This document shows positions 55,559 through 64,000 of a stretch of DNA of 64,000 bases, piece after piece. Under the pieces are notes generated by a model, which saw nothing but the letters and a program-made list of their open reading frames with translations, was not told the origin of the DNA and did not search any database. The translations under genes and the position numbers were made by a program. How positions within the stretch are numbered: the stretch's first letter is position 1; each line of letters begins with the position of its first letter. The stretch is from Cheiracanthium punctorium (taxonomy: Eukaryota > Arthropoda > Arachnida > Araneae > Cheiracanthiidae), in NCBI GenBank assembly GCA_038373885.1, contig JAWZYV010010311.1, positions 434,001-498,000 of the forward strand. The letters run 5' to 3'.

Positions 55559-56035
55559 TAATATGATTATTTATTTCCCAGTAATTTTACCCTTTTACAT
55601 AGTGGCATAGCAGAGAACCCTGCAGTGGGAGGGGCTCTCCGCCTACAGGCAGGGGCCTCGACAACTTTAAAATAGTTCTATGTTGTTTTTAGGCACGTAA
55701 GCCTAGTTTTCAACTAATACGTATTCTAATATTCTATTCCTTCAATCTTTAGCCAAGCGCGGGGCCATCGTGATTCTACCGGGCACGCTTATGCACTCCG
55801 ATGTGTCATCCAAAAAGGCCTACGGATGCTCACTTATTGGTTCCAGCACTTAGATACATCATTTAACAGCCGAATCTAACCAGTGAGGAAACGTCCTTAG
55901 GCCTCTTTCAGACTGCACAAGCAAGTCCGCTAGAGTCACAATGGCCCAGTCAGGGAGGGGGGGGGGGGACCAAAAGAGCATGCCTGGGCCTCATGGACCA
56001 AAATGAAACATACATATCACTCAGACAAAGAACTC
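55559..56035. other. intergenic stretch downstream of the 56-kb exon
   Basis: Shared with 59656-60150. An inverted pair of about 60 bp is built on 'gccatcgtgattctaccggg' (55764) and 'ctagagtcacaatggc' (55929), probably another small MITE. A G run is near 55957. Confidence 0.5.
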
Positions 56036-56041
56036 TTTATT
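56036..56041 (-). promoter_or_regulatory. poly(A) signal AATAAA
   Basis: AATAAA on the minus strand, 6 bases after the stop codon. The same position is kept in all three copies. Confidence 0.75.
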
Positions 56042-56047
56042 TCTCAT

Positions 56048-56346
56048 TTAGTAGTTTCGCACTGGCTGAGCTACAGGATACATCGGGTTTGACTGACTAT
56101 TCGCGTTCTGTACTTGTTGCGTAGGCACGTTCCAGCTCGGATGCACCGCGTTGCACGGTACCGCTGAATTGCTGTTGATTACAAACCCTACCTTTGGCAC
56201 GGGACGGTTGCAAAGAAGCAAGATGGCGCCAAGGACGAGAGAACCGAATACTAGAACTGCTAGCCCGATAAGAGAGTATTTTATCACCATCATGTATGTC
56301 TCTCTGTAGCGGAGGAAATGAGGATCGTAGTTTTGCATTCCTGTAA
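56048..56346 (-). CDS. terminal exon of a small single-pass membrane protein, copy 2
   Basis: The exon starts at 56346 after a strong acceptor (cttctcttgtatattttcag) in phase 1 and ends with TAA at 56048. It encodes 98 residues plus a split Val. They begin VTGMQNYDPHFLRYRETYM, followed by a membrane segment KYSLIGLAVLVFGSLVLGA. A tail follows, rich in Asn, Gln, Pro and Val: NRPVPKVGFVINSNSAVP, WNVPTQQVQNANSQSNP, MYPVAQPVRNY. The membrane segment followed by basic and polar residues suggests an outside-to-inside (type I) layout, but upstream exons with any signal peptide are not identified. The ATG at codon 4 could be a start only if the protein is very short. The paralogue at 60 kb differs by one in-frame codon and mostly mild changes, which argues for selection on the protein. 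Function unknown. Confidence 0.7.
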
Positions 56347-56439
56347 CTGAAAATATACAAGAGAAGTTCCAAGTATTATTACCGAAGTCGATAGTAATAT
56401 AAGAAAGCATCAGATTTTTTAGCTAAATATACAAGGATT

Positions 56440-56850
56440 AATATATAAGATTAAATTTCCTTACTTCCGTGATTGGATCACTTTTATTTGCAACTGCACC
56501 TGAAATGGTTTCAGCCTATTTTATTAGAACCATATATATGAAAAAAATATGTATCCCTTTGCCTATTGGTTTGTGTAACATTTTTTCGATAACTGAAGCA
56601 ATACATAAAATGTATTTAGAGTATAAGTAACTCCAGTAAGTCCAAAACTATTTAATCTTCTATGATGTTCTAAAATACCGAAAGGAACTAATAAGCGATG
56701 ATTGAAGAGAACAGAAGTTGAGATTGCTGTTTATTGAGATGAACAGAACCATTTCACCGCACAGGTAAATATACCATTTCATTGGCAAAAAAAAAAAAAA
56801 AAAACCGTTCACTATCCAACGCAACCGGAAAAAATATTTCTCAAATTATG
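56440..56850 (-). repeat. P module, copy 3
   Basis: Matches 25.14-25.55 kb and the SINE-split copy at 41 kb: 'aaggattaatatataa', 'gcaactgcacctgaaatg', 'gttctaaaataccg', 'cagaaccatttcaccgc'. A poly(A) run lies at 56787-56804. Confidence 0.6.
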
Positions 56851-57490
56851 TAAAATAGGAGGGCTGATACGACAAGATGATAGACTAGACTGAATTAACG
56901 CCATATCCTTAGAGCCTTTTAAATACACGATATAATATGACATACTTAAAATTACATGCTGGAGATAAAAGCTATTGCTCTAGGTGCTCCACTAAAAACC
57001 CCCCTATTCAGTCAGTCAAGCGTCTAGCCCCCGATGGGGCTACTTCGGCACCATTCAATGCGCATGCTCGTAGACTTCATACGGGGTTCAAAATTCGATC
57101 CGCTCAGGAAATGAATGGTGTCACCATCTAGTGATTACTTTTGGAAACTTTGTATTTCTCATAATAATAAGAAATTTTGAAATATTTAGGATTAGCATTA
57201 GGAGGTGTCTCGGGCGGACGACTTTCCAATTAAGGTTCGATACTGACACGATGACACAAATGCAGAATCGCCATTTTCGTAAAAGACTTTCGCTAAGGAG
57301 CACGATCCTGATAAATGCCAAACACTCCCAAGCAGAGGCAATGAAGATAGGATGAGAAATGTATGTTATATACCTTTGCGTGGAGTGAGAATGTGCATTT
57401 CAACAACTATGGGATTGCAGAACGCCATCTGTTGCATGCTTTTTTAATTGATGTTGTACCATTGAAATTTATTTTTTGTGCTACACTCTC
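56851..57490. other. non-coding stretch
   Basis: No gene supported. The short frames at 56937-57355 show no features. Confidence 0.4.
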
Positions 57491-57494
57491 AAAC

Positions 57495-57935
57495 AATTTT
57501 GTCTTTCTATACTAATTTATCCATCATTTTTTAAAGAATAATTTCCGTACGCTGTGGAAAAGTAATATATTCGTGAGTTCTCGTTCGCGAAATGTGAAGA
57601 AAAAGAGAAAAATTCGTTGAATCTGAAGAAGTTTCTTCAATTGACGGGAAAAAATGAAACGGGTAATCGTCAAATATCGAAAAATTTCCTTGAATTGAAG
57701 AAATGATTTTCGAGAGCACGTCTTTATAGACTAATTGATTCCTCATTTTTCAACAAATAATTCCCGTGCTCCTTGGAAACGTTATATTTGCCTGAATTCT
57801 TATTGAAAATCTGAAGAGGAGGAAAAATCTCAAGTGGTTTCTTCAGTTGACAGGAGAAAAAAGAGATATGCCGGCAGCACTGCTGCCAAATTTCCGTGAA
57901 TTGAAGAAATAATTTTTAGAGAGTGTAACATTAAG
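57495..57935. repeat. ~230-bp tandem pair
   Basis: 57495-57722 and 57725-57935 are diverged direct copies: 'aataatttccgtacgctgtgg' with 'aataattcccgtgctccttgg', then 'gaagaagtttcttcaattgac' with 'gtggtttcttcagttgac', and 'ttccttgaattgaagaaatg' with 'ttccgtgaattgaagaaat'. The second copy corresponds to 53040-53200. Confidence 0.75.
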
Positions 57936-58214
57936 TTTTCCTGCATATTTTGTGGCATTTTGAACAATAGTTTTCACTAATTTATTTCAACCGCTCGCAG
58001 TTGAAAAACTTCAACACCGTGTATGTCAAAAGATCAGAATTTAGATTATGTATGGAAAAATGACTTTTGACTTTGTGTAGGTCATTAGGTAGGTATTATT
58101 AGGGCGGGAAGAAAAAAAAACCGTTTTCTCAGAATTGGAGAACGGGCGGATTTGCAGAATTTTAAAGTAGCCTAAGCTCTTTTTTCTAAAAAAATGAAAT
58201 GGTGCACGTAAAAT

Positions 58215-58403
58215 GAAATGGTGCACGTGCGTCTATGTTCAATCCTGTGTTCAATTCATGTCTTCCATACTCAAACGATATGTCAGCTGGTGAAAATCCA
58301 GGGCTAGGTCTAACATTTGGATTTGGTTGGAAATTGGGGGACAGCATTCGCCAGCCTACTAAGCGCCCCATGACAAATTGACCAACATCTTCGGACTTCG
58401 CAG
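58215..58403 (-). CDS. segment A exon candidate, copy 3
   Basis: On the minus strand an acceptor-like site (ttctattggattgacag) is followed in phase 1 by AKSEDVGQFVMGRLVGWRML, then SPNFQPNPNVRPSPGFSPA and DISFEYGRHELNTGLNID, all open. Compared with copy 1 it has an in-frame internal deletion. The donor seen at 30145 is not preserved, so its 3' end is uncertain. It lies 5' of the 56-kb exon B and could be spliced to it. It may also be decayed. Confidence 0.35.
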
Positions 58404-58410
58404 CTGTCAA

Positions 58411-59474
58411 TCCAATAGAAAGCGTCTGATTAGGCCATTGGAAAAGAAGAGAATTCTGTGTTTAGCTGCTTATCTATACACAATTTCAAAATGATCGGTT
58501 TAGGAGTAAATATTGAACATATATTTGTGCAAAGTGAGTTAACCAAGTATAGCAATTGTCTCCAAACTATTCAGGCCGAAGGCTGCATTACTATCAAGCA
58601 GCAAATTGGTAGCCGATTACACACTCGAGGTTCAAATAAAAAAGAATCAGAACATAGATGTTCTTTATAAGTATTTGTTTAATATTATTTTATTCACTTA
58701 TTATTTGATAACACTGCACATGAACATACAATACATATGGAAATCTATATTTGTTTGAATGGTGAAATTGTTTCCTGAATGCCGAAATAGCAGGCATATC
58801 TGACTTTATATTGGATGTCCCTTACATCAACAGGAGCCTGAGATTATCATCAGACAAGTTCGTTCTTCTACCATTGATAAGTTTGTTATATAATCTTATT
58901 GACTCTAGGTTGGAAAAGGTTGAAAAGTTAGCAGCGAATAAGGTTTTGCAACGTAGTGATAATGTGTTTGTGTTTGTGGATTGACTGCACTAGGGTACTA
59001 GGCTATAAGGGGGAATGCGTTCTGTGGAGAACTGTCTAAGGAATCCTAGCTCGTATTTACGCGAGGTTTCGGAGACAACCACGGAAAACTCCGAACGGCT
59101 AGGTCGATAGGTGCGACCGGAGGCAATGTAGTGATAAAGGTAAGGCGGTAAGTGTACCTAAGTGACAGTGGGTAAAGTTAAGTGTAGTGCAAAGGTAAGA
59201 CGATAGAGACCTTTTCGTTACGGTGCACTTTTCTGGCCTGGTTGGTACCCGTATGGGATTTAACGGCGATTCACGCCAAAAATCTTTTGTTTCATTTTGC
59301 TCTTATTTATGCGTTTCCTTTACAGAACTTACAAACAAATTTTAAACGATTTTGATAAATTATCAAACATGGAATTCAGGCCTGGACTCTCCTGCCGAGG
59401 GCCCTCGGCTCAAGAGGGCCTCGGAGAAATGGATAGACTACATTATAATTAGAGTAATTTGATACGGATCAGAG
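58411..59474. other. conserved non-coding middle of the unit, copy 3
   Basis: Counterpart of 54267-55374, including the T-SINE fragment at about 59045-59125. No additional gene. Confidence 0.5.
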
Positions 59475-59647
59475 CAGTGACGTAGCGATAAATTTTTCAC
59501 CGGAGCTTACGCCTATCACAACTCATTTATACATTTATATACGTGTGAGTGATTAGAGAGAGAAGAAAATACATTTTGTATGGCAAAAAAATTCCTCATG
59601 GTGGCGGGAGTTCTAACCCCCCTAACCCACCGGTGGCTACGCCACTG
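59475..59647. mobile_element. hAT-type MITE, duplicate of 55375-55550
   Basis: Ends CAGTGACGTAGCG and GGTGGCTACGCCACTG. The flanks GATCAGAG and AATCAGAG differ at one base. Confidence 0.8.
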
Positions 59648-59655
59648 AATCAGAG

Positions 59656-60150
59656 TAATTTAATTATTTATTTCAAAGTAATTTTAGCCTTTTACATAGT
59701 GGCTTAGCAGGAAACCCTGCAGTGGGAGGGGCTCTCCCCCTACAGGCAGAGGACTCTACAGCTTTAAAATAGTTCTATGTGGTTTTTAGGCACGTGAGCC
59801 TATTTTTCAACTAATACATATTCTAATATTCTATTCCCTCTAAATTCCCTAATAAGGCGCCCTTTTCTATCTCTAGCCAAGAGCGACGCCATCGTGATTC
59901 TACCGGGCCTGCTTATGCACTCCGATGAGTCATCCAAAGAGGCCTACGGATGCTCACTTATTGATTCCAGCACTTAGATACGTCATCTAAAAGCCGAATC
60001 TAACCAATGAGGAAACGTCCGTAGGCCTCTTTCGGAGTGCACAAGCAGGCCCACTAGAATCACGATGGCCCCGCCAAGGGCGCCCAAAAGAGCCAGTCTG
60101 GGCCTCATGGACTTCAAAATCAAACATACATATCACTCAGACAAAGAACG
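59656..60150. other. intergenic stretch downstream of the 60-kb exon
   Basis: Counterpart of 55559-56035, with the same inverted pair 'gccatcgtgattctaccggg' (59889) and 'ctagaatcacgatggc' (60054). Confidence 0.5.
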
Positions 60151-60151
60151 C

Positions 60152-60157
60152 TTTATT
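60152..60157 (-). promoter_or_regulatory. poly(A) signal AATAAA
   Basis: AATAAA on the minus strand shortly after the stop codon, conserved with the 56-kb and 31-kb copies. Confidence 0.75.
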
Positions 60158-60163
60158 TCTCAT

Positions 60164-60459
60164 TTAGTAGTTTTGCACTGGCTGAGCTACAGGATACATC
60201 GGGTTTGGCTGACTATTCGGGTTCTGTACTTGTTGCGTAGGCACGTTCCAGCTCTGCTGCACCGCGTTGCCTGGTACCGCTGCATTGCTGTTGATTACAA
60301 ACCCTACCTTGGGCACGGGACGGTTGCAAAAAAACAAGATGGCGCCAAGGATGAGAGAACCGAATACTACAACTGCTAGTCCGATAAGATAGTAGATCAG
60401 CACCATATTGTATGTCGTTGTGTAACGGTAATAAGAGTCGTAGTTTTGCATTCCTGTAA
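60164..60459 (-). CDS. terminal exon of a small single-pass membrane protein, copy 3
   Basis: The exon begins at 60459 after the same acceptor as its paralogue, in phase 1, and ends with TAA at 60164. It encodes 97 residues plus a split Val: VTGMQNYDSYYRYTTTYNM, membrane segment IYYLIGLAVVVFGSLILGA, then FFCNRPVPKVGFVINSNAAV, PGNAVQQSWNVPTQQVQ and NPNSQPNPMYPVAQPVQNY. Over the membrane segment and tail about 60 of 72 residues are identical to the 56-kb copy. The length difference is a single codon before the membrane segment. Upstream exons would lie beyond 60.5 kb and none was identified. Function unknown. A membrane anchor with a proline-rich cytoplasmic tail is the most that can be inferred. 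Confidence 0.7.
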
Positions 60460-60540
60460 CTGAAAATATACAAGAGAAGTTGCAAGTATTATTAGTGAAA
60501 TCGACAGTAATATAAGATAACACTCGTTTTCATAACAGAA

Positions 60541-60870
60541 CAGTTGGATAGATTGGAAAAATTGCAGCCTTTGCCATCCCTCTATTTAACTACCAGCCGC
60601 AAGGCTGTCTATCGAATTGAGTTCTCAATCGTGTGCCTTACAGCCGAAGAATATGTCCATGACATCGGAGGTATAACAGGATGGAGAGGAAACACACGTG
60701 CCCGAAAGTTCTGATTCTAGCATCTAAATCTGAGCTCCGAAAGAGGGCGCAACTAAGCAGCGTAGGCCCATTGAGATATGAATGCCAGGAGGTGGCATTA
60801 GCTATCTTCAGCATTGGACGAAATGAAGTAACCGAATTGGTCAAAGTATAGCGGAACATTTAGTTTTGAG
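60541..60870. mobile_element. fragment related to the piggyBac-like MITE interior
   Basis: 'gcagcctttgccatccctc' and 'tttaactaccagc' (60567-60597) and 'tcttcagcattgg' (60807) match the inverted interior of 50366-50840. Termini were not found. Confidence 0.45.
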
Positions 60871-61580
60871 AGTTGTGATTGGAGCGAATACAAAAGGACA
60901 AGATCCATGAAGACCGGATCCTCAAAAGGACTGACTTTACCCACCACTAGACTACTATACTTCCATTTACTTGGTACGAGGTTGTAAAAGTTGTCAAAAT
61001 TAACACATTTTTAAGAAATATTACAATTGTTGGTACAACTGAAGGGAGAAATTGGAACTATCATCATGGAATAACAATGTTTTGGTCAAAGCAATATGGA
61101 GGCTCGGTTACAGTTTCGGCTTCACTATCAGATAAGTAATGCCATCTCCTGCTATTCATATCTCTATGCGTAGACCCGATGATTTGGGCCTTGAAACCAG
61201 TCTTGAAGAGAAAAGTTGTAGTTAGGATATCCCGACTTCTGATTTTAAGTTTTCGTGCGATTCAAATTCTTTTTCGTATCGGAGATTTTTTAAATTTTGA
61301 AATTTTGAAATCTTGTATTTCTTTTTGAATAACTTAAACATAGATTCGCTCTTGCAATCGGACAAGGTTGCTCTAGCGCCATCCTTTGGAGTTCAGATTT
61401 ATGTGCCGAAATCGTAGTATGGAGTTTCCTCTTCGCCCCATTATACCTCCGTGTCTATGGCACAGCTGCTTTTGGAATATTTATTCTCTGATTTGTGTAC
61501 GTGTTTCCCCAATAACCCGCTTATTAATCCTCGTCGAATAAAGTGGACAACGCAGAGTGAGATTTTATTAGCACAGATAC
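60871..61580. other. non-coding stretch
   Basis: Nothing recognised. Confidence 0.4.
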
Positions 61581-61587
61581 AGGAAAT

Positions 61588-61730
61588 TTAGGGTGGGATG
61601 CTATTGACCGTCTTTATAAACCAGTTTTATTGACGATTCCAGTTTTTTTAAACCAATAATAATAATACTTGAATCGGTCAATAAACTGGTTTATAATGAC
61701 GATCAATAGAGTCTGCACCCCAGCCTGAAA
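61588..61730. repeat. inverted repeat (~55-bp arms)
   Basis: 'gctattgaccgtctttataa' (61600) is opposed by 'ttataatgacgatcaatag' (61691), with flanking sequence also inverted, around a 'aataataataatac' centre. Probably a MITE end. Confidence 0.6.
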
Positions 61731-61779
61731 CAGTCAGGAAATTTAACCAACAACCGTACGCTACACGACTAGCATGGAG

Positions 61780-61945
61780 GAGGACAGGACATCGGTCACC
61801 CACGTCAATCGTGTGCCACAGAGCCGAAGAATATGAATGACGCATGATTCGCGATTCATTCGACTGACATGTTCCTGATAGTTTAATCGAGCGATGGCAA
61901 CAACTAGACTTCTTCAGCGTTGGGCCATTTGTTCCTCTGTATGCA
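61780..61945. mobile_element. second piggyBac-MITE-like fragment
   Basis: 'caatcgtgtgccacagagcc' and 'aatcgagcgatggcaac' with 'cttcagcgttgggc' match 50.4-50.6 kb and 60.6 kb in the opposite order. Confidence 0.4.
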
Positions 61946-62194
61946 TGACAAAACAATTAGTCAAAGATAGGGTGACCAAATTTCCGCCATTCCCGCCAGC
62001 TGGTTAATTTTTAAGAGTCAAATAAAAACAGAACTAATGCAATACAGAATCCTATTTTAAATTTTTTCTTGAAGAAATAATTCATGTTTTCATTGCAATA
62101 ACATTTAACAGTCATAGTGTGCTTAGTATCTAAATATTTGATTTTCCATATTCAAAGCGTCCTTAAAAATTAAGGATATTTGATCACCATAGTC

Positions 62195-62678
62195 CAGGGG
62201 TTCCCAAACTTTTTTTCCTCGCGGCACCCTTGTCAGGCTAAAAGCATTTCGCGGCACCCTTGTCAGGCTAAAAACATTTCGCGGCACTCTTTTCAGGCTA
62301 AAAACTTTCGCTGCAGATTTCCTTTAAAGCAATATGAATATGAAGGTTAGAATGAAGCAGCTTGGATGCATTTTACGTTATTTTTTGTTTGTTTGTTTAT
62401 AGGGCTAACTATCAAGAAAGTACTCTCTCGGGAAAGTGATATAGAATTTTGACAATACCCCCATTTCAGGGAGTTCCTGTAAAAGAGAGGCTACAGGACA
62501 ATCTTGAACTTGAATGAAATATTTTTGTTTGAGCCCACTTAGTGATCGGCTTGGCTCACTTTCTTGGGAATACCGGTTCAGAAGAAATTATTTGATTATA
62601 CTCCACCAAAACACTTTTCTTGTATATCTCCACGGCACCCCTGACATACGCTCGCGGCACCCAGTTTGGGAACCTCTG
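62195..62678. mobile_element. hAT-type MITE (484 bp) with three internal subrepeats
   Basis: Ends CAGGGGTTCCCAAACT and AGTTTGGGAACCTCTG. The octamers CCATAGTC and CCATACTC match at 7 of 8. Just inside the left end a ~31-bp unit ('cgcggcacccttgtcaggct') occurs three times in tandem (62220-62305). No transposase. Confidence 0.85.
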
Positions 62679-62689
62679 CCATACTCAAA

Positions 62690-63670
62690 GAATTCTATCT
62701 TGTCCCTGTCCAATAGCACATCCTGCAGCTTTCATTTAAGCATGCTGCATGCATTTCCGCTATCTCTCTAACGTTCACACACGCGTACAGAAATTCAGTG
62801 TTTTTTATTTTTATTTTTTAATGTTTAAGATAATCTTAGTTGAACTGAAAAAAGTAAAGATCAGCATTTTAAGCTTTTTAAAATGTTCGTTCTCTCCCTT
62901 TAGATTAACACAGTGTACAGAAGTACGCATGCTCATATACGTACTCTCAAAAAAAAAAATTCTCTGGAATTTACTTAAAAGCACTTATTTTCGCCAGCCC
63001 GTCGTAAGAGCGAAAATTAAAACCTTGCGAAATACTTTTTTCCCCTTCAAATAATAATAAAAAAATCAGAAATTTTTCAGTTACTAAGATTTAATGATAT
63101 ATTGCAGAGTCAAAACTCTTTCTTGGCAACTTTCTTTCTTACAACTATTTCTTGAATTCGATACAACTATTTCTTGATTATAAAACAATAATACAACTAA
63201 CATAATGCAGTTCATTCACTTACAATATTTAACCAACTTCTTTGAAAATATTCAAAATTGGGAGGTGGGTGGACGAACTTTTAGGACGAAAGTAAGTTTC
63301 TTTAAATGCCTTGAGCAAAAGGGGTTCTATATTTAGATAGTTTCGGGATTTTTCAACTTTCGGTTCTATTCATATAAAATTCGCGAAATTTTCAGCTCGC
63401 GAAATCACCGATATTTTCAATTTCGCGAAAATTGCAGGCCGCGAAAACAAGTACTCTGACTGTACTTTGAACATGTGTGTGTAACGTATAGTAAAATGTA
63501 GTTTGGGAAAAATGGGATATTTTATCATTGTCTTTCCAGTCATTCTCGAATTTCTGCGTCCTGTTTCTTGAAGTTCTGTTATTTGTTTTTCGAGTCTTGG
63601 GACTCACTGACTCTGTGTGTGAGCCTCACTTTCGAGAAAGCTGTCATCATGTGGACTAAAACATAATATC
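62690..63670. other. AT-rich non-coding stretch
   Basis: No gene supported. At 63375-63445 the word 'tcgcgaaat' and its inverse occur several times. Confidence 0.45.
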
Positions 63671-63676
63671 TTACTT

Positions 63677-64000
63677 CAGCGGTTCTCAACCTTAACCTTT
63701 TAACGTCGCTCCCCCCAACAAAGGCTAACTAATGGTGGCGCCACCCCCCTCTCACATTTTTCAGCATACATTCAGTTTTTTAATCTTTAACAATGAACAT
63801 TTAGTCGAATTTTCTACAAAATAATGTTATCAGTAAAGTTTGAATGAACATTTTAAGCTGGAATGGATATATATTTGAGTAAAAATGAGAATAAATAAGA
63901 TGATTTTTTAAAAAACATGCATCACTACTTGCTCTTTGGTTTTTCTCGCGCACCCCCTGCAAACGCTCTGCGCCCCCCTTGGGGGTCACGCCCCACAGGT
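63677..64000. mobile_element. hAT-type element, truncated by the window end
   Basis: The left terminus CAGCGGTTCTCAACCTTAAC is a well-known hAT form. G/C-rich subterminal sequence follows, and the window ends in 'cgcccccc..cacgccccacaggt', which looks like the start of the inverted right end (expected ...TTGAGAACCGCTG). Confidence 0.65.

Larger units (their letters stand above)
53036..56480 (-). repeat. duplicated gene unit, copy 2
   Basis: Aligned in order with 57780-60540: the 'gaagaagtttcttcagttgac' leader, segment A (here split by a transposon), a conserved non-coding middle including a hAT MITE, and terminal exon B. The offset of corresponding points after the insertion is about 4.1 kb. 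Similarity is high across introns as well as exons, so this is a segmental, not a retroposed, duplication. Confidence 0.85.
57780..60540 (-). repeat. duplicated gene unit, copy 3
   Basis: Same order as copy 2 without the 759-bp insertion. It lies directly next to copy 2 in the same orientation. Confidence 0.85.

Noticed and set aside
54347..58670. Conserved 70-codon frame in both late gene units (MFSCLSIHNF..)
   Set aside because: Differences between the copies mostly change the amino acid, as expected of drifting non-coding DNA. The stretch also resembles a repeat tail seen at 30.43 kb.
56097..60485. Second minus-strand frames (91 and 90 codons) inside both terminal exons
   Set aside because: Shadow frames of exon B. 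The main frame has the membrane segment and matches the splice phase.

Overview
The window is AT-rich eukaryotic DNA, almost certainly from an arthropod and most likely a chelicerate such as a spider. That placement is an inference from the repeat content: Tc1/mariner, hAT and piggyBac elements with many MITEs, several tRNA-headed SINE families, long simple repeats, and exon-like pieces bounded by GT/AG splice signals. I saw no bacterial or phage genes, operons, CRISPR arrays or rRNA. Genuine coding sequence is sparse. The only complete protein gene is a Tc1-type DDE transposase on the minus strand at 8929-9969, inside an element whose inverted termini and TA duplication are both present.

The only convincing host genes are two terminal exons on the minus strand (56048-56346 and 60164-60459). 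They encode near-identical single-pass membrane proteins with an N/Q/P-rich tail, each with a conserved splice acceptor and a poly(A) signal. A broken third copy lies at 31231-31505. All three sit in a duplicated unit that also carries an exon-like segment 'A' (about 29.9-31.5, 53.0-56.4 and 57.5-60.5 kb). The last two units lie side by side. Copy 53-56 kb is interrupted in segment A by a 759-bp transposon with an 8-bp target duplication, and the sister unit preserves the empty site. Other host-like pieces are a candidate internal exon (42156-42267), a coding-like segment (34123-34305) and an unrecognised pseudogene (24053-24595).

Region by region. 1-8.8 kb: hAT MITEs, a 575-bp fold-back and SINE fragments. 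8.8-10.2 kb: the Tc1 element. 10.7-20.3 kb: decayed mariner-like elements, a large element with a terminal hairpin, an R-family SINE cluster and a TAACGTTAT-rich hAT-like tract. 21-28.8 kb: SINEs, MITEs, a piggyBac deletion derivative, a pseudogene and an LTR-like block. 29.9-35.1 kb: the oldest copy of the duplicated unit, a mariner-type MITE and hairpin-bearing 'M' modules. 35-38 kb: a second hairpin-ended element and a clean 1.46-kb hAT element. 38-52.7 kb: paired perfect hairpins, SINEs, a 1.78-kb element with 702-bp inverted arms, a mariner remnant with a nested insertion, and a piggyBac-like MITE. 52.7-60.5 kb: the duplicated gene units. 60.5-64 kb: MITE fragments and two hAT elements, the last cut by the window edge.

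The strongest unexplained signals are the dispersed M module, whose short hairpin changes by compensatory substitution between copies, and the multi-copy small membrane protein family. I could not name either from sequence alone.
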